From Sphagnum compactum (Eukaryota; Bryophyta; Sphagnopsida; Sphagnales), in contig OZ234502.1 of the NCBI GenBank assembly GCA_965153455.1, forward strand, positions 1,033,267-1,097,266: 64,000 nt of DNA, in the 5' to 3' direction. The position numbers and the translations under genes were made by a program. Positions within the stretch are counted from its first letter, which is position 1. Every line of letters starts with the position of its first letter. The notes under the pieces are model-generated. The model saw only the letters and a list, made by a program, of their open reading frames with translations, was not told the origin of the DNA and searched no databases. This document shows, in pieces, positions 36,801-48,454 of this stretch.

Positions 36801-37442
36801 TAGCACCTACACTTGAATCTTTACCTTCTTCTTGAGTGAGGCCTTTTAGTGGCCATATTCAACCCAAGAAATGTTAAATTCGGACTCAATGCCTCAGACA
36901 ACGTGATTTAGTCTTAGGATGGGATATTTATTATGATATGTAGGAGGCAGCCATGCTCTTAGAAAGGGGTATTAGTTCAAGCAAAAATGGTGACAATTTA
37001 GGAACAGAAATGCCTGCAGCCAATGAGATGATTGAACATCCACTCAAGAGGGCTCATTTTTTCCCCTTGGGTAAAGGGTTGTAAGGATGGAATTAAAACT
37101 TTATTTTTGGTGATCCCACGTGTTCTCATTGATGTTCCCCACGTTCCCAATGTGTTCCCAATAGCACTACACTTTTATCCCATATGTTTTGCCCAAAGTT
37201 CCCCCTTGTTCAGCTGTATAGCTGGGTCGAAGGAGAGGAGGGCACACACCCTTTGTACATAGAAACTTCATTTTTGGGGAGCCTTCAAAGTTTCAGCTTT
37301 CTCTTCTGATGGGCCAATAAAAAATGGCCCATTGCAACCAACCCCCAAAATATATGTATATATTTTTAATCGGTGGGCAACCACCATCTAGTTAATAGAA
37401 CTAATAATAGGTACCATACACCGAACAACAGGGCTACCTACA
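36801..37442 (+). mobile_element. LTR-like sequence, second relative
   Basis: About 37120-37330 parallels 32640-32800 in motif order (TTCCCAATGTGTTCCCAATAG, TTTTATCCCATATG, TTTTGCCC, ATGGGCCAAT). No coding capacity was seen. Similarity is moderate, so these would be old relatives if the reading is right. Confidence 0.35.
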
Positions 37443-37823
37443 GTCTCTTTGGAGACGTCTGATAGGCCCACCCACACAGAAAAGTTTTACTTGTGAAAAT
37501 TTGTTGGCCTTGCCTACTACCAAGGCCCTTAAGGATATTGTGTTTAGATTCATTATAGAGTATACTAGCTCAATGGATTTTGGCCCCTAGGTAATAAGTC
37601 TATTTTGATATGAGGATTTTGAAAGATGATATTTTCACTTGTGTTGAGACTTGGGATTGGTTCGAGAGTTATAATATCTCCAAGGATTTGGTTTCTTTTG
37701 GAGGATTTTTGGAAGATTATATTTTTGCATGGTCAAATATTTGAGTTTGCGGAATCCTTCTTTTGACCTTAAGATACTTTTTAATGTAAATGGCAAGGCC
37801 ACAGTTGTGACACACCTCTTGTT
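37443..37823 (+). repeat. Dispersed repeat A, copy 2
   Basis: Inverted partner of 396-912. It carries TTGTTGGCCTTGCCTAC, GGATATTGTGTTTAGATTC, GATTTTGGCCCCTAGGTAAT and AAGATACTTTTTAATGTAAATGGCAAG-like sequence ending near CACACCTCTTGTT. There is no open frame of note. Confidence 0.75.
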
Positions 37824-37852
37824 AACTTAGCAGGAAAAAAGTGGGGTCACTT

Positions 37853-37910
37853 CCTCACTCACCCACCCACCCACTCACTAACTAACTAACTAACTCAACT
37901 CACTCACTTG
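37853..37910 (+). repeat. Compound CACT/CCAC/AACT microsatellite
   Basis: CTCACTCACCCACCCACCC passes into CACTAACTAACTAACTAACT and then CAACTCACTCACTTG. Confidence 0.9.
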
Positions 37911-39449
37911 TCACTGACTCTGGAAAGCACGTTTAGAATGTGGATTTCCAAAAAGCCACAAAAAGCTGCAGAAGTTCAGACAGACTCAAGCAGCACATGC
38001 TTTGAGGAAAAATAAAACAAACAATAAAAAACAACCAACGCATGCTCATTTCCCCTTCCTTTCCATTCTTTTCTTCCAAACTTTCTTCTTCCCCGTCTGT
38101 CCATGTCCAATGCATGCTCGGCATAAAATTGACTTTGTCCTTGGAGTGTTTTTTTTTTTTTTCAATTTTGGGATGTTGCTCAAGTGGCTATCATCCATAA
38201 GACTAATTAGTTGGATTTGGCAATAGGAGAATACGAAAGTAAAAAGAAAATCTAGTATCCTTCTATATTTTTGTCTAACCGCTGGAACTTAGGATTAGAA
38301 TGGGGTTCCAGCAGGATATTTCTAGAAATTTAGGATTGAATCTGGGGATTTTTTGAAAATATAAATATTTTTTCATTTGCTAACTATTTTTTTTAAAAAA
38401 AATACAAAAGATTCGCCAATTTGAAAAACAAATCGCCATTTGGCGAAATTTCTCAGAAATAAAAAACGCTGCAAGTTCCTTGCAACAACCGATGATAATG
38501 ATGGGTGGAGGGAGGGATGGAGAACCCCTTCTTCGTCGTCCAGCTTCTTCAAGCCTCTTCTTGTTCTTCGTCTTGTTCCGACTTCGTGGAGCTGCGTCTT
38601 CGAGCGGCTCCTTGCTCTAGAGCGGCTCTTTGCTCTAGTGTTCTTCAAGCTTCTTCGAGCTTTCTTCCTATCAAGACTCAGTAGTAATAGTAGTAATAGT
38701 TTGTTCTTGAAATTTGAGGAACAACTGTTGTGGAGTTTTTTTTCTGTTTGTATTTTTTTGGAGGAAAAACCAGCTCAAGCTTTTCTTTTTTTTCCTTTTC
38801 TCTTTCTTTCTTTCGCTGTCTGGATTTTTTGAGCTCGCCAAGAAGTTGTGTCGTGGTCGTTGCCTGTTTTCTTTTCTTTTCTTTTGGGTGGGGATCTTCA
38901 ATTCTGTTTGGTGCGTTCCTTTGTCGTGGATTTTCGTTTTCTTCTTCTGATTATTCTTACTCTGTGTCGGGAGGATTCGAAGGAAGAACCCATCTGCTGC
39001 GGCTTTGCGTTCTTTCTTCTTTGATAGTGATGTAAAGAACGGAGGTTTTTCTTTCCTTTCCTTTCCTTTCTTGCTTGGTTGCTTGGGTTTCTTCTTTTCG
39101 AAATTATTTGAAGAATTGTTTTGTTACAGCGTTTTCTCTCGACAGTTTTTACGTACAGCAGCAGCAGCCGGTGTTTCTCTTTCATTCATTTGGGTGCTTC
39201 TTCTTCTTCTTCTTCTTCTCCTTCTGTTCCTCGCTCTTAGCAGTTTTTTTTGTTTTTTTAAAAAATATTTATTTTAATATTTAATTTTTTTCCTTTTTTG
39301 CGTGTGATCTTGGCGCTGTCCAAGGGCGAGATTTGTGTCACCAGAAGCAGAAGCACGTTTTGTCTTTTCTACAGCCTACATGTTTCTGGCGTGACACTTG
39401 ATGCAACAGCAGGTCAGACTCCCGTACAGTTGCGAGAACACGAAGTTTG
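37911..39449 (+). promoter_or_regulatory. Upstream region and probable long pyrimidine-rich leader of the kinase gene
   Basis: From about 38500 the sequence turns markedly T/C-rich, with CTT runs (39196-39222) and repeated TTTCCTTTCC and TTCTTTTCTTTTC motifs. It is flanked on the left by AT-rich DNA. The direct repeat TTGATGCAACAGCA occurs at about 39398 and at 39447 across the start codon. Several low-complexity Phe/Ser/Leu frames here are read as leader sequence. No TATA box was fixed. Confidence 0.4.
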
Positions 39450-41453
39450 ATGCAACAGCAAGGAATTAGGGTTGAAGTCTTGTTCTTTTCTGGGATGAGG
39501 GTCTCAGTCATTGCGACGCGGAGCTCCAGGAGTTCCTTCTTCGTCTTCACCTTCTTCTGCTCACTGCTGCTGCTTGCTCTCGGTCTACTACTACCACCCC
39601 TTGCAGCTGCAGCCAGAGTCGATCCTCAGCCTCTTCCCATAGCTCATCATGATGGCCGCAGCAGCTCCGTTGCGAGCCGGCGTGCACTAGCAGCTGCAGA
39701 CTCGAGCAGTAGCAACAACGTATCAAGCTGCCCTCTGGATTTCTCGATTCTCAACAAGTACACATGGATGCAGCAAGCTTGCGGTCCGGAAGCCAACATG
39801 ACAAACTGCTGCATATCAGCATTGTCAGGCATGGGACTTGCGACAGCCATGTACCTCAAAGAGACGAACACCTTCGAGCTTCCGGACATGGCCACCACGC
39901 TTGTCTGCTTCGATGCGTACAGAGACCAACTGCGCCATATCGGAGTGCAACGAGACGTGGTGACAGAATGCTCCAGCAACTATAGCGACACCTTCAGTGC
40001 CGCCTTGTTCACCAGAAGCCCTAAGCTTTGTAGAGGGATTGAAACCCTAGATGACTTCCGGAGGATCACAGGAGGTCCAACTGTAACGGCTCCTGTGGAC
40101 ACCAATTGCAAATCCCTTCCTAACCATGGCCAGTGCAGTGTGTGCATGAGTGACATGACTTTGCTGATCTCTCAGCTTGGTGGGAGTGGCTCCTCCAATG
40201 AAACTTCTCAGTGCTCGAACTTTGTCATCATCTATGCAGCTGGTATTGTGAATGAGGCTGGTCCTTGGGATCCAGTAACCGCAACTTGCATCCTTGCTGT
40301 GCAGTACAACCCTCCAGAGTCTAGTCACACAGGTTTGTTCATTGGCCTCGGTGCAGCAGCTGCTGGGTTGATCAGTGTTGCAGCTGCTCTCATTTTCCTC
40401 ATTGCAAGACGCAGGAGAAAAGCTGCCGTGCACCGTGAGTTTGTAGCTCGCAACAACAAGATGTTGAAGCAAAATGCAGCTCCATTGCTGTGGTTCAACT
40501 GGATGGAGCTCAAGGCTGCCACTCATGGGTTCTCTAAGAAACACTTGGTAGGAGAAGGCAGCTTTGGGAGTGTGTACAAAGGAGTGCTCAAGGATGGCCG
40601 AACCATTGCCATCAAAAGATTCAGGAACTGTACACCTGAGGGTGATGCAGATTTCTTGAATGAAGTGGACATGATCAGCAAAGTGAAGCATCGGAACTTG
40701 GTGGTGCTCAGAGGCTGTTGTGTAGACAGCAACCATGCAGAGGGGCATCAAAGAATGCTGGTGTATGACTTCATGGTGAATGGAAGCTTGGCAGATTGTC
40801 TGTTTGACAAGAGCAAACCTGTGCTTGGATGGTCGGATAGACGAAAGATTGGAATTGGTATGGCACGAGGATTAGCTTACTTGCATGCTGAAGTGGTACC
40901 TCAGATCATCCACCGAGATGTGAAGGCCAGCAACATCCTGCTCGATGAGCAATTCAATGCTCGGGTTGCAGATTTTGGGCTTGCAAAGCTTGCCCCTGAG
41001 CGTGAGACCCATTTCACCACACATGTTGCAGGGACACATGGCTATGTCGCTCCTGAATATGCGCTTTATGGGCAGCTCACAGAGAGTAGTGATGTCTACA
41101 GCTTTGGAGTTTGCTTGCTGGAGCTCATCAGTGGACGCACAGCACTCACAGCAACCTCTGACAAGCAACATATCTGCTTGATCACTGATTGGGCATGGCT
41201 GTTGCTGAAGGAAGGCAAGGGCATTGAGGTTGTTGATCAGGCGATTCGCAACACGGGTTCTCAAGAGGTCATGCTGCGGTTTGTGAAAGTGGGCATCCTG
41301 TGTGCACACTTGCTGGTTGCATTCCGACCAAGCATGATGGATGCACTCAAGATGTTGGAAGGCGATTGCGACATACCTGAAATCCCTGACCGCCCTCTTC
41401 CCTTGATGATGCCCGACACATTGGATCTGGAGAGCTTTTGTCTCGCTTCTTAA
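39450..41453 (+). CDS. SPARK-type receptor-like protein kinase (RKF3-like)
   Basis: Intronless 667-aa plasma-membrane receptor kinase. A signal peptide (FFVFTFFCSLLLLALGLLL) follows the first or second in-frame ATG; ATG 39495 would put the hydrophobic stretch nearer the terminus, giving 652 aa. The Cys-rich ectodomain (about residues 90-285) has the SPARK-like spacing CPLDFS, ACGPEANMTNCC, LCRGIETLDDF, NCKSLPNHGQCSVC and CILAVQYNP. A membrane span at about 293-317 (LFIGLGAAAAGLISVAAALI) is followed by RRRRK. The kinase domain (about 360-640) has GEGSFGSVYKG, catalytic Lys in IAIKRF, HRDVKASN, DFG and APEY, so all catalytic residues are present and it is an RD kinase. The closest families I know are Arabidopsis RKF3 and At1g11050-like SPARK kinases; ligand and pathway are unknown. 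AATAAA at 41509-41514 is a plausible poly(A) signal. Confidence 0.92.
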   Translation: MQQQGIRVEVLFFSGMRVSVIATRSSRSSFFVFTFFCSLLLLALGLLLPPLAAAARVDPQPLPIAHHDGRSSSVASRRALAAADSSSSNNVSSCPLDFSILNKYTWMQQACGPEANMTNCCISALSGMGLATAMYLKETNTFELPDMATTLVCFDAYRDQLRHIGVQRDVVTECSSNYSDTFSAALFTRSPKLCRGIETLDDFRRITGGPTVTAPVDTNCKSLPNHGQCSVCMSDMTLLISQLGGSGSSNETSQCSNFVIIYAAGIVNEAGPWDPVTATCILAVQYNPPESSHTGLFIGLGAAAAGLISVAAALIFLIARRRRKAAVHREFVARNNKMLKQNAAPLLWFNWMELKAATHGFSKKHLVGEGSFGSVYKGVLKDGRTIAIKRFRNCTPEGDADFLNEVDMISKVKHRNLVVLRGCCVDSNHAEGHQRMLVYDFMVNGSLADCLFDKSKPVLGWSDRRKIGIGMARGLAYLHAEVVPQIIHRDVKASNILLDEQFNARVADFGLAKLAPERETHFTTHVAGTHGYVAPEYALYGQLTESSDVYSFGVCLLELISGRTALTATSDKQHICLITDWAWLLLKEGKGIEVVDQAIRNTGSQEVMLRFVKVGILCAHLLVAFRPSMMDALKMLEGDCDIPEIPDRPLPLMMPDTLDLESFCLAS

Positions 41454-41524
41454 TCGCAGTTGTCCTCCTCTGCTGCAACAGGCTTTGATGCAGATGTGAA
41501 ACAGCAATAATAAACTGCTGCTAC

Positions 41525-41806
41525 TGCACTCCAGAGCTAATGCTGCAGTTTGTGAATTCTTTGGGAACACTGTGTGCACACTTGCTGGTTGCATTCCAAC
41601 TGGGCATGATGGAAGCACCCAAGATGCTGGAAGGTGATTATGACATACCCAAAATCCCTGACAGTCCTCTTCCCTCAGTGGTGCATGTTGACACGTTGGA
41701 TCTTGAGAGCAGCATCTGTCTCTCTTCTTCATTGCAGTGGCCCTCCTCTGCTGCGACAGGCCTTGCTTGATGCCATTGTGAACCAGCAACAAAAAACTGC
41801 TGCTGG
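41525..41806 (+). pseudogene. Tandem duplicate of the kinase 3' end
   Basis: Starting with TGCAGTTTGTGAATTC at about 41541, this sequence repeats the kinase gene's last 180 coding bases plus about 70 bp of 3' UTR, at an offset of 269 bp. Shared blocks include GTGTGCACACTTGCTGGTTG, ATTCCAACTGGGCATGATGG (parent ATTCCGACCAAGCATGATGG) and CCTCCTCTGCTGC. The copied frame stays open as 41540-41770 but lacks the kinase core, and its stop has shifted. The poly(A) motif is lost (AACAAAAAACTGCTGCT). It lies downstream of the parent stop, so it is not part of the protein; it may serve as extended 3' UTR. Confidence 0.85.
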
Positions 41807-43814
41807 GCTCAGTGCTGAGTGCCATCCGTGGGTTGGCTTAAATGCTTGCAAGAATGCACTCACATAGACAAATTTGTAGATTGTCAACACTTCATTCAAA
41901 CAAGACAGGAAAAACTTATGGGAAATTAAGTTGCATTCAAATGAAAATATTGAGTAACATTGCATGCAATACAGGTTGTTTGACAATGTACTGATCATGT
42001 GCATTTTTTTACTCCAGAAAGGGCTACTATATAATAGTGTGTACCCAGATCCTACCCAGATTCACAGAACCTTAATTTTTTGTGCACCCAGATCTTACCC
42101 TTATGAAAAAAATTGAATGGGAATAGACCCTTACACAATGGATAAATAAATTGAAAATTTGAAAAACTTATTTGGAGGGTATATCAATATTCCTGCACAA
42201 CATTGGTATGGACCTTGACTACCTGTTGATCAGTGAAGAAATGTTAAAAACCTGGATCATGCAAAACAATTTGTATAGCTCAGGTTTCTGTGGGAACAGC
42301 CTCCTTGTTCAAGTAAGCAAAACGTGGCGAGTATAGAGGATGCACAAAGAATCTTCAATAGAGAGGTGGTCTCTTAAGATCCTAATGTGTGAATTGGCAA
42401 GGTCAGATCTTTGCAGTGCTCTCTTCTTGGCATATTTTCGAAATATTAGTTTTCCATGATTATATCAGTATATAATTCAAGGAGGTTTATTTGATGTGGG
42501 GTGTGACGCATGTGAATTTCTAAAGCATGAGACAGATTAGGTAATTCTGATAGATTAAGAGACACACCATACCTAGCATCTGCTTATACATTTTTGCTAG
42601 TTCCAGTGTTTTGAAGATGCTATGAATCTACAATGTCTCCAATGCTTGAAAAATGTTGCATAGTTTAGACCAAATTATACAAATTAAAAAAATTGCAAGC
42701 TTTGGCATACTTAATCAATTGCAATAGAAGGGTATCATTTGAATTTTGATTTTCTGGTTAAACAGGATTCAAGCCTATAACTTCTAATCACTTAAAATAT
42801 CTGTGCCAATGTTTGAGCAATCTTCAATTAACAACAAAAACATGCACATGTGAGGAATTAGTGTTGGGATAGAGGCATTGGTCAATGTAGAGGGACACAC
42901 ATCTTGGAAGGCAAGAAAGACATAAGATGGTGCAATTTCAGCTACTTCACTGGCCTCCCCCATATGACTTTGCTGACCAAAAGTTGCAGACTGCTCAGGC
43001 TTCATTGATGCTGGAAATGATGTTTTCCAAATTGGCCCAGGGAGCCACAACTACCAATTCATACCAAACCTCCTTTTCAACACAGTTGACTAATATACTC
43101 AATACAATGAACAATTAATCTTCAGCATTGTCCAACCAAAAAACTTCAAATTCACCATGATTGTTGTGTAGTTATCATTGTAACTTGCAACTGCAGAATG
43201 AAATGCAGATGATATAAAATATGCAAAAACAGTTGTCAAAATGGGTCCATGGAATCAAAGGAAGTAGAAGTATTGAGGAGAGAGTTTAGTATGTGAATAC
43301 AAAAACAATATGATTATCAACTCGACTCACAATGTGAATACAAAGACTAAACATGATACAAAATCCTCAATTATCCAGTATTTGTGTGGATATTTGTGAA
43401 TGCTGTATTTAATCTGACTCAGTTGCTGCAAACAGCTTGCTCTTTCCAATTATCAAAAACACACTTCCTCCTCTCCAAATTGAGGCAATTATTTTCAACA
43501 CACCATGCAACATTCTTCAAGCAGTGCTGTCGTTTGGCCCTGAGTGTAGCCATTTTCTATGCTTGCTGCTCCCCAATGCAGAAAATGGGTTGTACTGTAT
43601 GAGCCTTGTCATATGCTGCTATCAAGTTTGAAAACAAGCAAATCATTAGGTCTGTTTGGAACAAGAAAGTTTATCTTGGAAGAGATGAAGATGGGCCTTC
43701 ATCTTCTGAAAAGGTTTCAATATAAGTGCCTCATTTTGGGCATCCAAAGGTCTTTGACAAATGAAATGTGCCCCCACCATACACAACTCAATAGCTCTTC
43801 ACACTCCAGCCTAC
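41807..43814. other. Intergenic DNA with possible decayed coding pieces
   Basis: No identifiable gene. Short minus-strand frames (for example 42784-43050) and plus-strand frames near 43384-43825 have protein-like composition but no recognised family. Confidence 0.4.
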
Positions 43815-43952
43815 CTCAAAACTGATCTTCTCCTCACCAGCTCTTGCAGATCCATTCACAGCTATGAAACCCAAGTCTGAAAGTGTAGTAATGCTTTGCA
43901 TTGTTTCAATCTCAGCTCGATGAAAGCTTTCAGAACAATAGATAAGAAGTTG
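43815..43952 (-). pseudogene. Candidate orphan exon, family unknown
   Basis: On the minus strand a 138-nt open segment lies between a good acceptor (GTTCAG before it) and donor (GTAGGC after it). It encodes 46 residues including QLLIYCSESFHRAEIETMQ, TTLSDLGFIAVNGSARAGEE and ending KISFE. The text looks coding, but no partner exons or family were recognised. It may be part of a decayed gene or a captured fragment like those at 55.5-63.4 kb. Confidence 0.35.
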
Positions 43953-45558
43953 CTGAACATTAACATAAATAGGGAAATTGTCGGGGATTAGCATGCGAGT
44001 TCTGGTTATGTTTGGTTTGTGGGTTGCAGTAGCTGTGGGGCAGTGTTTGGCAGCTGAGAGAGTTGCTACCTGATTCATGAGCTTCTGCAGGGCTTATGGT
44101 CAATTAGAAGGTCTCAATCTTTTTGGACCAGGTGCTACATTGCAAAAGGATTTTTGGAACATCATCCAAATTTGATTCTTCTGGCAAAGTCTTGTTTGCA
44201 GTTGAGGGCGTGGTCTTCCTAGTCAACCAAAAGGAAATGAGTGCTTGAGGAGGGATGTCCTTTTAAAAGAAAATTAATTTCTCCAATAGACTCTTGGATT
44301 CAGCTGTTGGTGGTTGATGGGTGGGAAAGCCATATAGTGCAAATTTGATTTTCTCAACAAGGTAACCACTGACCACTGGTAAGTAGTCCATGGTTTTATT
44401 TTCACTATAGAAGACAATCTGTGACCCAGAAGTTCCTTGGGAATCACTATGAGATCAGCATCCAGTGCAATGTAGCAAAGAACCCACCTCATGAATTGCA
44501 CACATTACTCCAGTGTCACTTGAAGCAGCTTCCTCCTCTGACTGTCACCCCTGTTGGGCTTATGACAGTACTACCTCAAAAATCAGACTGTCCTCTCCAG
44601 CCAGAACTATTTGACAACGAGCTTGACCTGCCAACTCGCCCATCTGTCCCTCTTTCACTAGCCCTTGATGCCCCTGCTGCCCTCTGGCTCCTCAGACCCT
44701 TCCTTGGCTTCTTTGTGCCTGCTGGATCTGGTGGCAGTGGCATATTCTCTGTGACTCCTTCCCACCTGCAGCAAAAGGTTTTTCATCCGTGGGGATCCTG
44801 ATGCATTATCCATTGATTTTCAGTACACAATTTTCAACACTAATGGAGATACTTGACTGTGGAGAACAAATTAAGGTTTGAGCAATTGCCACATTCTCTG
44901 CTTCATGAAGCAACAATTGTTGGTCTACACTTCAGGGAACTGAATATCTTCAACCTGTACTATACATCACACTGTGCTTTCAATCTCCAAGAAAGATAAG
45001 AGCTTAGTGATTCAATATGTTTAATCCACAACTTTCTACAGAACATTGGACATCTCCATTAACACTAAAGATTGTCTTTGGCAAAGGTCATGAATAAAGT
45101 TTCAGGCGAAATTAGTCACAGGTGCAGGATTGACATTGATAAAAATGTCTTCCACGACTTGCTTCATTGTCAGCTGTCAATAACACACACACACCTCTTG
45201 GAACTCACAGCCAATTTCTTCAATGCCTAGAAGAAGATCCAATTCAGAGGGGTCAGAGGGGTCAACATTTTTGTAGTGTCTTACTTTGTCAAGAAGGTCA
45301 AGACATCAAGACCTGAATAGCCTGAAGGAGTGAACAGCTCCTGAAAAAATGGGTGCTTCCCAAAAGCAAGAAAACTTGGAAATGACATACATGAGCTGAC
45401 ATCCAAATCAAAACTAAGTGAATGGATCTAGCACTGCCAGTCAACAGGATACCACAGAGGAGTCCACAGAACTGTGTTAAAAGCATACTGATGTTCAGTA
45501 TGCTGGTTCAGAAAACTTGTTGAAGAGGCTCATTACATTATTTATGTTGTCCTCATCT
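43953..45558. other. Unidentified sequence with coding-like pieces
   Basis: The minus strand has open pieces near 44274-44801 (LDADLIVIPKELLGHRLSS, PPDPAGTKKPRKGLRSQRAA, SSSLSNSSGWRGQSDF). They are unlike AT-rich noise, but I cannot assign them to a family or join them into a gene. Confidence 0.35.
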
Positions 45559-45970
45559 CTAACTAAGGTGCAAAACTACATTGTCTAATGTGTACGTTAA
45601 GGGGAGGAATGCAAATTGGTCATTGTTAATCACATCCATCAACATTGGTTGAAGGTGAAGTTGTAATGCTTTGGTGTAGATCTTGTGGGCTACATTCAGG
45701 AGCAAAATGGGGTGCCAATTCCCCAACTCATTCTTATCACCACTTTTGAATATTGAAATAATCACCCCTTTAGTGATTTTTTAGGGGAATTTGTCAATTG
45801 CAATGGAGTCTCTAATCATATTAAAATAATGCTCTCTTACAATGTGCCAAAATTTAGCAAAAAAATTCTCATAAAATGCCATGGGATTCAAGGGTTTTGC
45901 CTCCTACTAGGGTTTTTACCACTTTGTGGAACTCTTCCTATCTGAAAGGTGTGGATAAAAATTAACAAAA
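45559..45970 (-). pseudogene. LINE (non-LTR) reverse transcriptase remnant
   Basis: A single minus-strand frame with one internal stop encodes a stretch of LINE-type reverse transcriptase. It reads KPLNPMAFYENFFAKFWHIV, then GVIISIFKSGDKNELGNWHP, ILLLNVAHKIYTKALQLHLQ and INNDQFAFLP. These correspond to the palm-domain blocks I-PK-(x)n-NWRPI-LLN-YKI-(x)n-L-NR/LQ...I-NDQ-AF-P of plant L1-like elements. The catalytic FADD block is absent, and the frame ends at 45559. An upstream fragment to about 46130 may be the endonuclease-RT linker. Confidence 0.8.
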
Positions 45971-46706
45971 CTTACATAATGACACATGGCAAAAATTTAT
46001 TTGGTCCTTCATGACTACCTCCTTCATTTCCCACAAATGATCCATCAGCTTTTCCTTGGTTACCTCTTCCTGTTATTTTAAGTGTACCACCAAAACTAAG
46101 GGACAATTCCTCTTGGACTACTAGTTTAGTTTAAAGATTTTATCTACTAAATATTGTTTGACTAGGCAGAGGGGGTAGGAGATTATATTCAAAATGTCTG
46201 CCTTCCCCTTGTGTCATTTATACCAGTGTTGGGTAGGTATCAAATTTTCTAATACATTTTAGATTTGGTTTTCACAAAATAACTTATAAAGTTCTGATTT
46301 TCACATCTAATTTTTTTTTTAAAAATTATACAACAAGGTGTCAATATTCTTTTTTTTAAATTGAATTGGTTCTCACAACGCCGGTTCTTACAAATTTGAA
46401 CACAATTGATTATCATTTGACAATTCTCACAAACCAATTATTAAATTTTTTCAAATTAAAAAAATCATAACCAAAATTACCGAAAAATATTGATCATTTT
46501 CTTTAAATAAATCACAAACAATACAGTAATACATAAAGTAAGGAAAACACGACATTAGAACTTTGAATATGGTCATACATGAGGTGAGATTCAAAAAAAA
46601 CTTGCAAAAAATACATCAACTTTCAACAGGAGGCGAAATTCAAAAAACCATCAATTTTTGCGATAAATTGAATTTCATCAAGATTTTTTTTTTTTTCTTG
46701 AATGCT

Positions 46707-46710
<4 letters not shown>
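45971..46710. other. AT-rich DNA downstream of the LINE remnant
   Basis: Possible LINE linker debris to about 46130; otherwise nothing recognised. Confidence 0.45.

Positions 46711-46741
<31 letters not shown>
46711..46741 (+). repeat. AT dinucleotide microsatellite
   Basis: About 15 AT units, preceded by a T-rich run. Confidence 0.95.
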
Positions 46742-46742
<1 letters not shown>

Positions 46743-46934
46743 CTCCTACTTGTGTAACTATTATAATTAATTCTCAAATCTTGCACACTAAACATTGTAC
46801 AAAATACCTTGAGAACCTAATTCGAATAAAGGGGTTTTACTTCATTCAGGTCTTAATTTTTTTTTAAAAATTCCGTGAATAACTTCTCACCATTTGATTC
46901 TCACTTGTGTAAAAATTGGTGAAAAGGTTTTCAG

Positions 46935-46963
46935 TCAGGGTATCACTCAAAGTGATACCCTGA
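46935..46963 (+). repeat. Perfect 13-bp-arm hairpin
   Basis: TCAGGGTATCACT and AGTGATACCCTGA flank the loop CAA. There is no downstream gene close enough to call it a terminator. Confidence 0.85.
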
Positions 46964-47122
46964 AAGTTTAGAGAAAGATAATCAATGATGCTCAAGTGAT
47001 ATTCAAGGGTATTTTTGATACCCACCCAACTTTAGTTTATACACCCTTAGATGGAGGGATAGACTCTTCATTTACCTGCAACATTTGTTGGCTTGGAATG
47101 TGGGTGGGACCCAGTAGCAAGT

Positions 47123-47124
<2 letters not shown>

Positions 47125-47165
<41 letters not shown>
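47125..47165 (+). repeat. AT dinucleotide microsatellite
   Basis: About 20 AT/TA units. Confidence 0.95.
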
Positions 47166-47166
<1 letters not shown>

Positions 47167-47499
47167 CAAATGCTCTCATTATGTCAAAATGTGGTTTTCA
47201 TGATTAGGAGAACTTGCAATTATTGTTTTAATGTAGTCATAATGCATTTCAAATCATTCTCATTTTTACAACTATCATCAAAATTATGAATACATTGATT
47301 GCAACTATAACTATGATTAATGATTAATAATCATTTGCATTTAGATTAACCTTATTTTTAGGGCACTTTTGTGAAAATTAACACATTGTCATGGACATGT
47401 CATTGATGTAAACGAGGTCTTAGATTTTTAATAGATATTTTATCAATTAGTTGCATAAATATGAGTTTCAAACTTCTTCTAGTCTTTTCATGTAAATAA

Positions 47500-47870
47500 A
47501 TTGAACTTAGTTTAAATAACTTAATTTAACCTAATGTAGTTTAGTGTAATTTAATTTAATTTTGTTTTGTTTAATTTAGTCCAATTAAAACATTTAGTCT
47601 AATTTAACCTAGTTTTATACAATTTAATTTAATTAGATTTAACCAAATTTAAATTTTTATCTTAATATGACCTATTTAAACCAAGTTTAACCCAATTTAA
47701 CCTCATTTAAAACCTTAATAATACATTTTAGCCTAATTTATCTTTATTAGCCAAAATCAATCAATTTTAGCCTAAGTAAGTTTGTTTAGTTTAACTAAGT
47801 TTATCCTAAAATAATTTAGTTTAACCTATTTTATCCTAGTTTAACCAATTTAAACCAAATTTAGCCTAAG
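47500..47870 (+). repeat. Degenerate TTTAACCTAR minisatellite, block 1
   Basis: Dense, irregularly spaced variants of TTTAACC, TTTAGCC and TTTAATTTA recur about every 10-12 bp (AATTTAACCTAATGTAGTTT, TTTAACCAAATTT, AACCCAATTTAACC). It codes for nothing and looks like an old short-unit tandem array. Confidence 0.7.
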
Positions 47871-48454
47871 TGGGTGAAAGCATGATGAAGTATACACAAG
47901 AGGTAGTGTAAACAACAAAATACAAGGGTCTTTGAATAAAAGGACTAACAAATACATGATTTTATGGGGATATTATTATTATTATTGGGTAAGTTATTTT
48001 TAAACTCTTATTTGCATGAACTTCAAAAACTATTTATGATTATAATCATGTTTTTAAAAAATACTTGCAAGTATTTGAATCAGACCTAAAATTTATGATA
48101 ATTTGAAAATAAATTTCAAATATTTGAAAATAGGTGAAATGTTTTTGCAAGTATTTGGTTTTTTTTCAAGCACCTCAATATTGATGTGGTGAACATTCTG
48201 ATATGGTTAATGGAGTTTGTTTCCACGACTAAAATCATCCCCAACCCTTTGAAAAGTAACATTATTGTTGAGGATGCTTTTGGGGTACTTTTTGAAGTCT
48301 AAATGATATAATAGAAATTGTTTTGAAAAGCTAGAGGGAGGCTAAAGGCGCCCATGAAAAAAACTCAATGTTTCATTTTTTTGAAAAAAAAAATTCTTTT
48401 CAAGTAGAATACAAGGTAACAAATATGTACAAAATATCTTGCTTGCACCTAGGT
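47871..48454. other. Spacer between minisatellite blocks
   Basis: AT-rich unique sequence with no recognised gene. Confidence 0.5.

Noticed and set aside
40047-41825. Long minus-strand reading frames of 234 and 317 residues overlapping the kinase gene
   Set aside because: They are antisense shadows of a GC-richer coding region and contain no recognisable domain; the plus-strand kinase explains the sequence.
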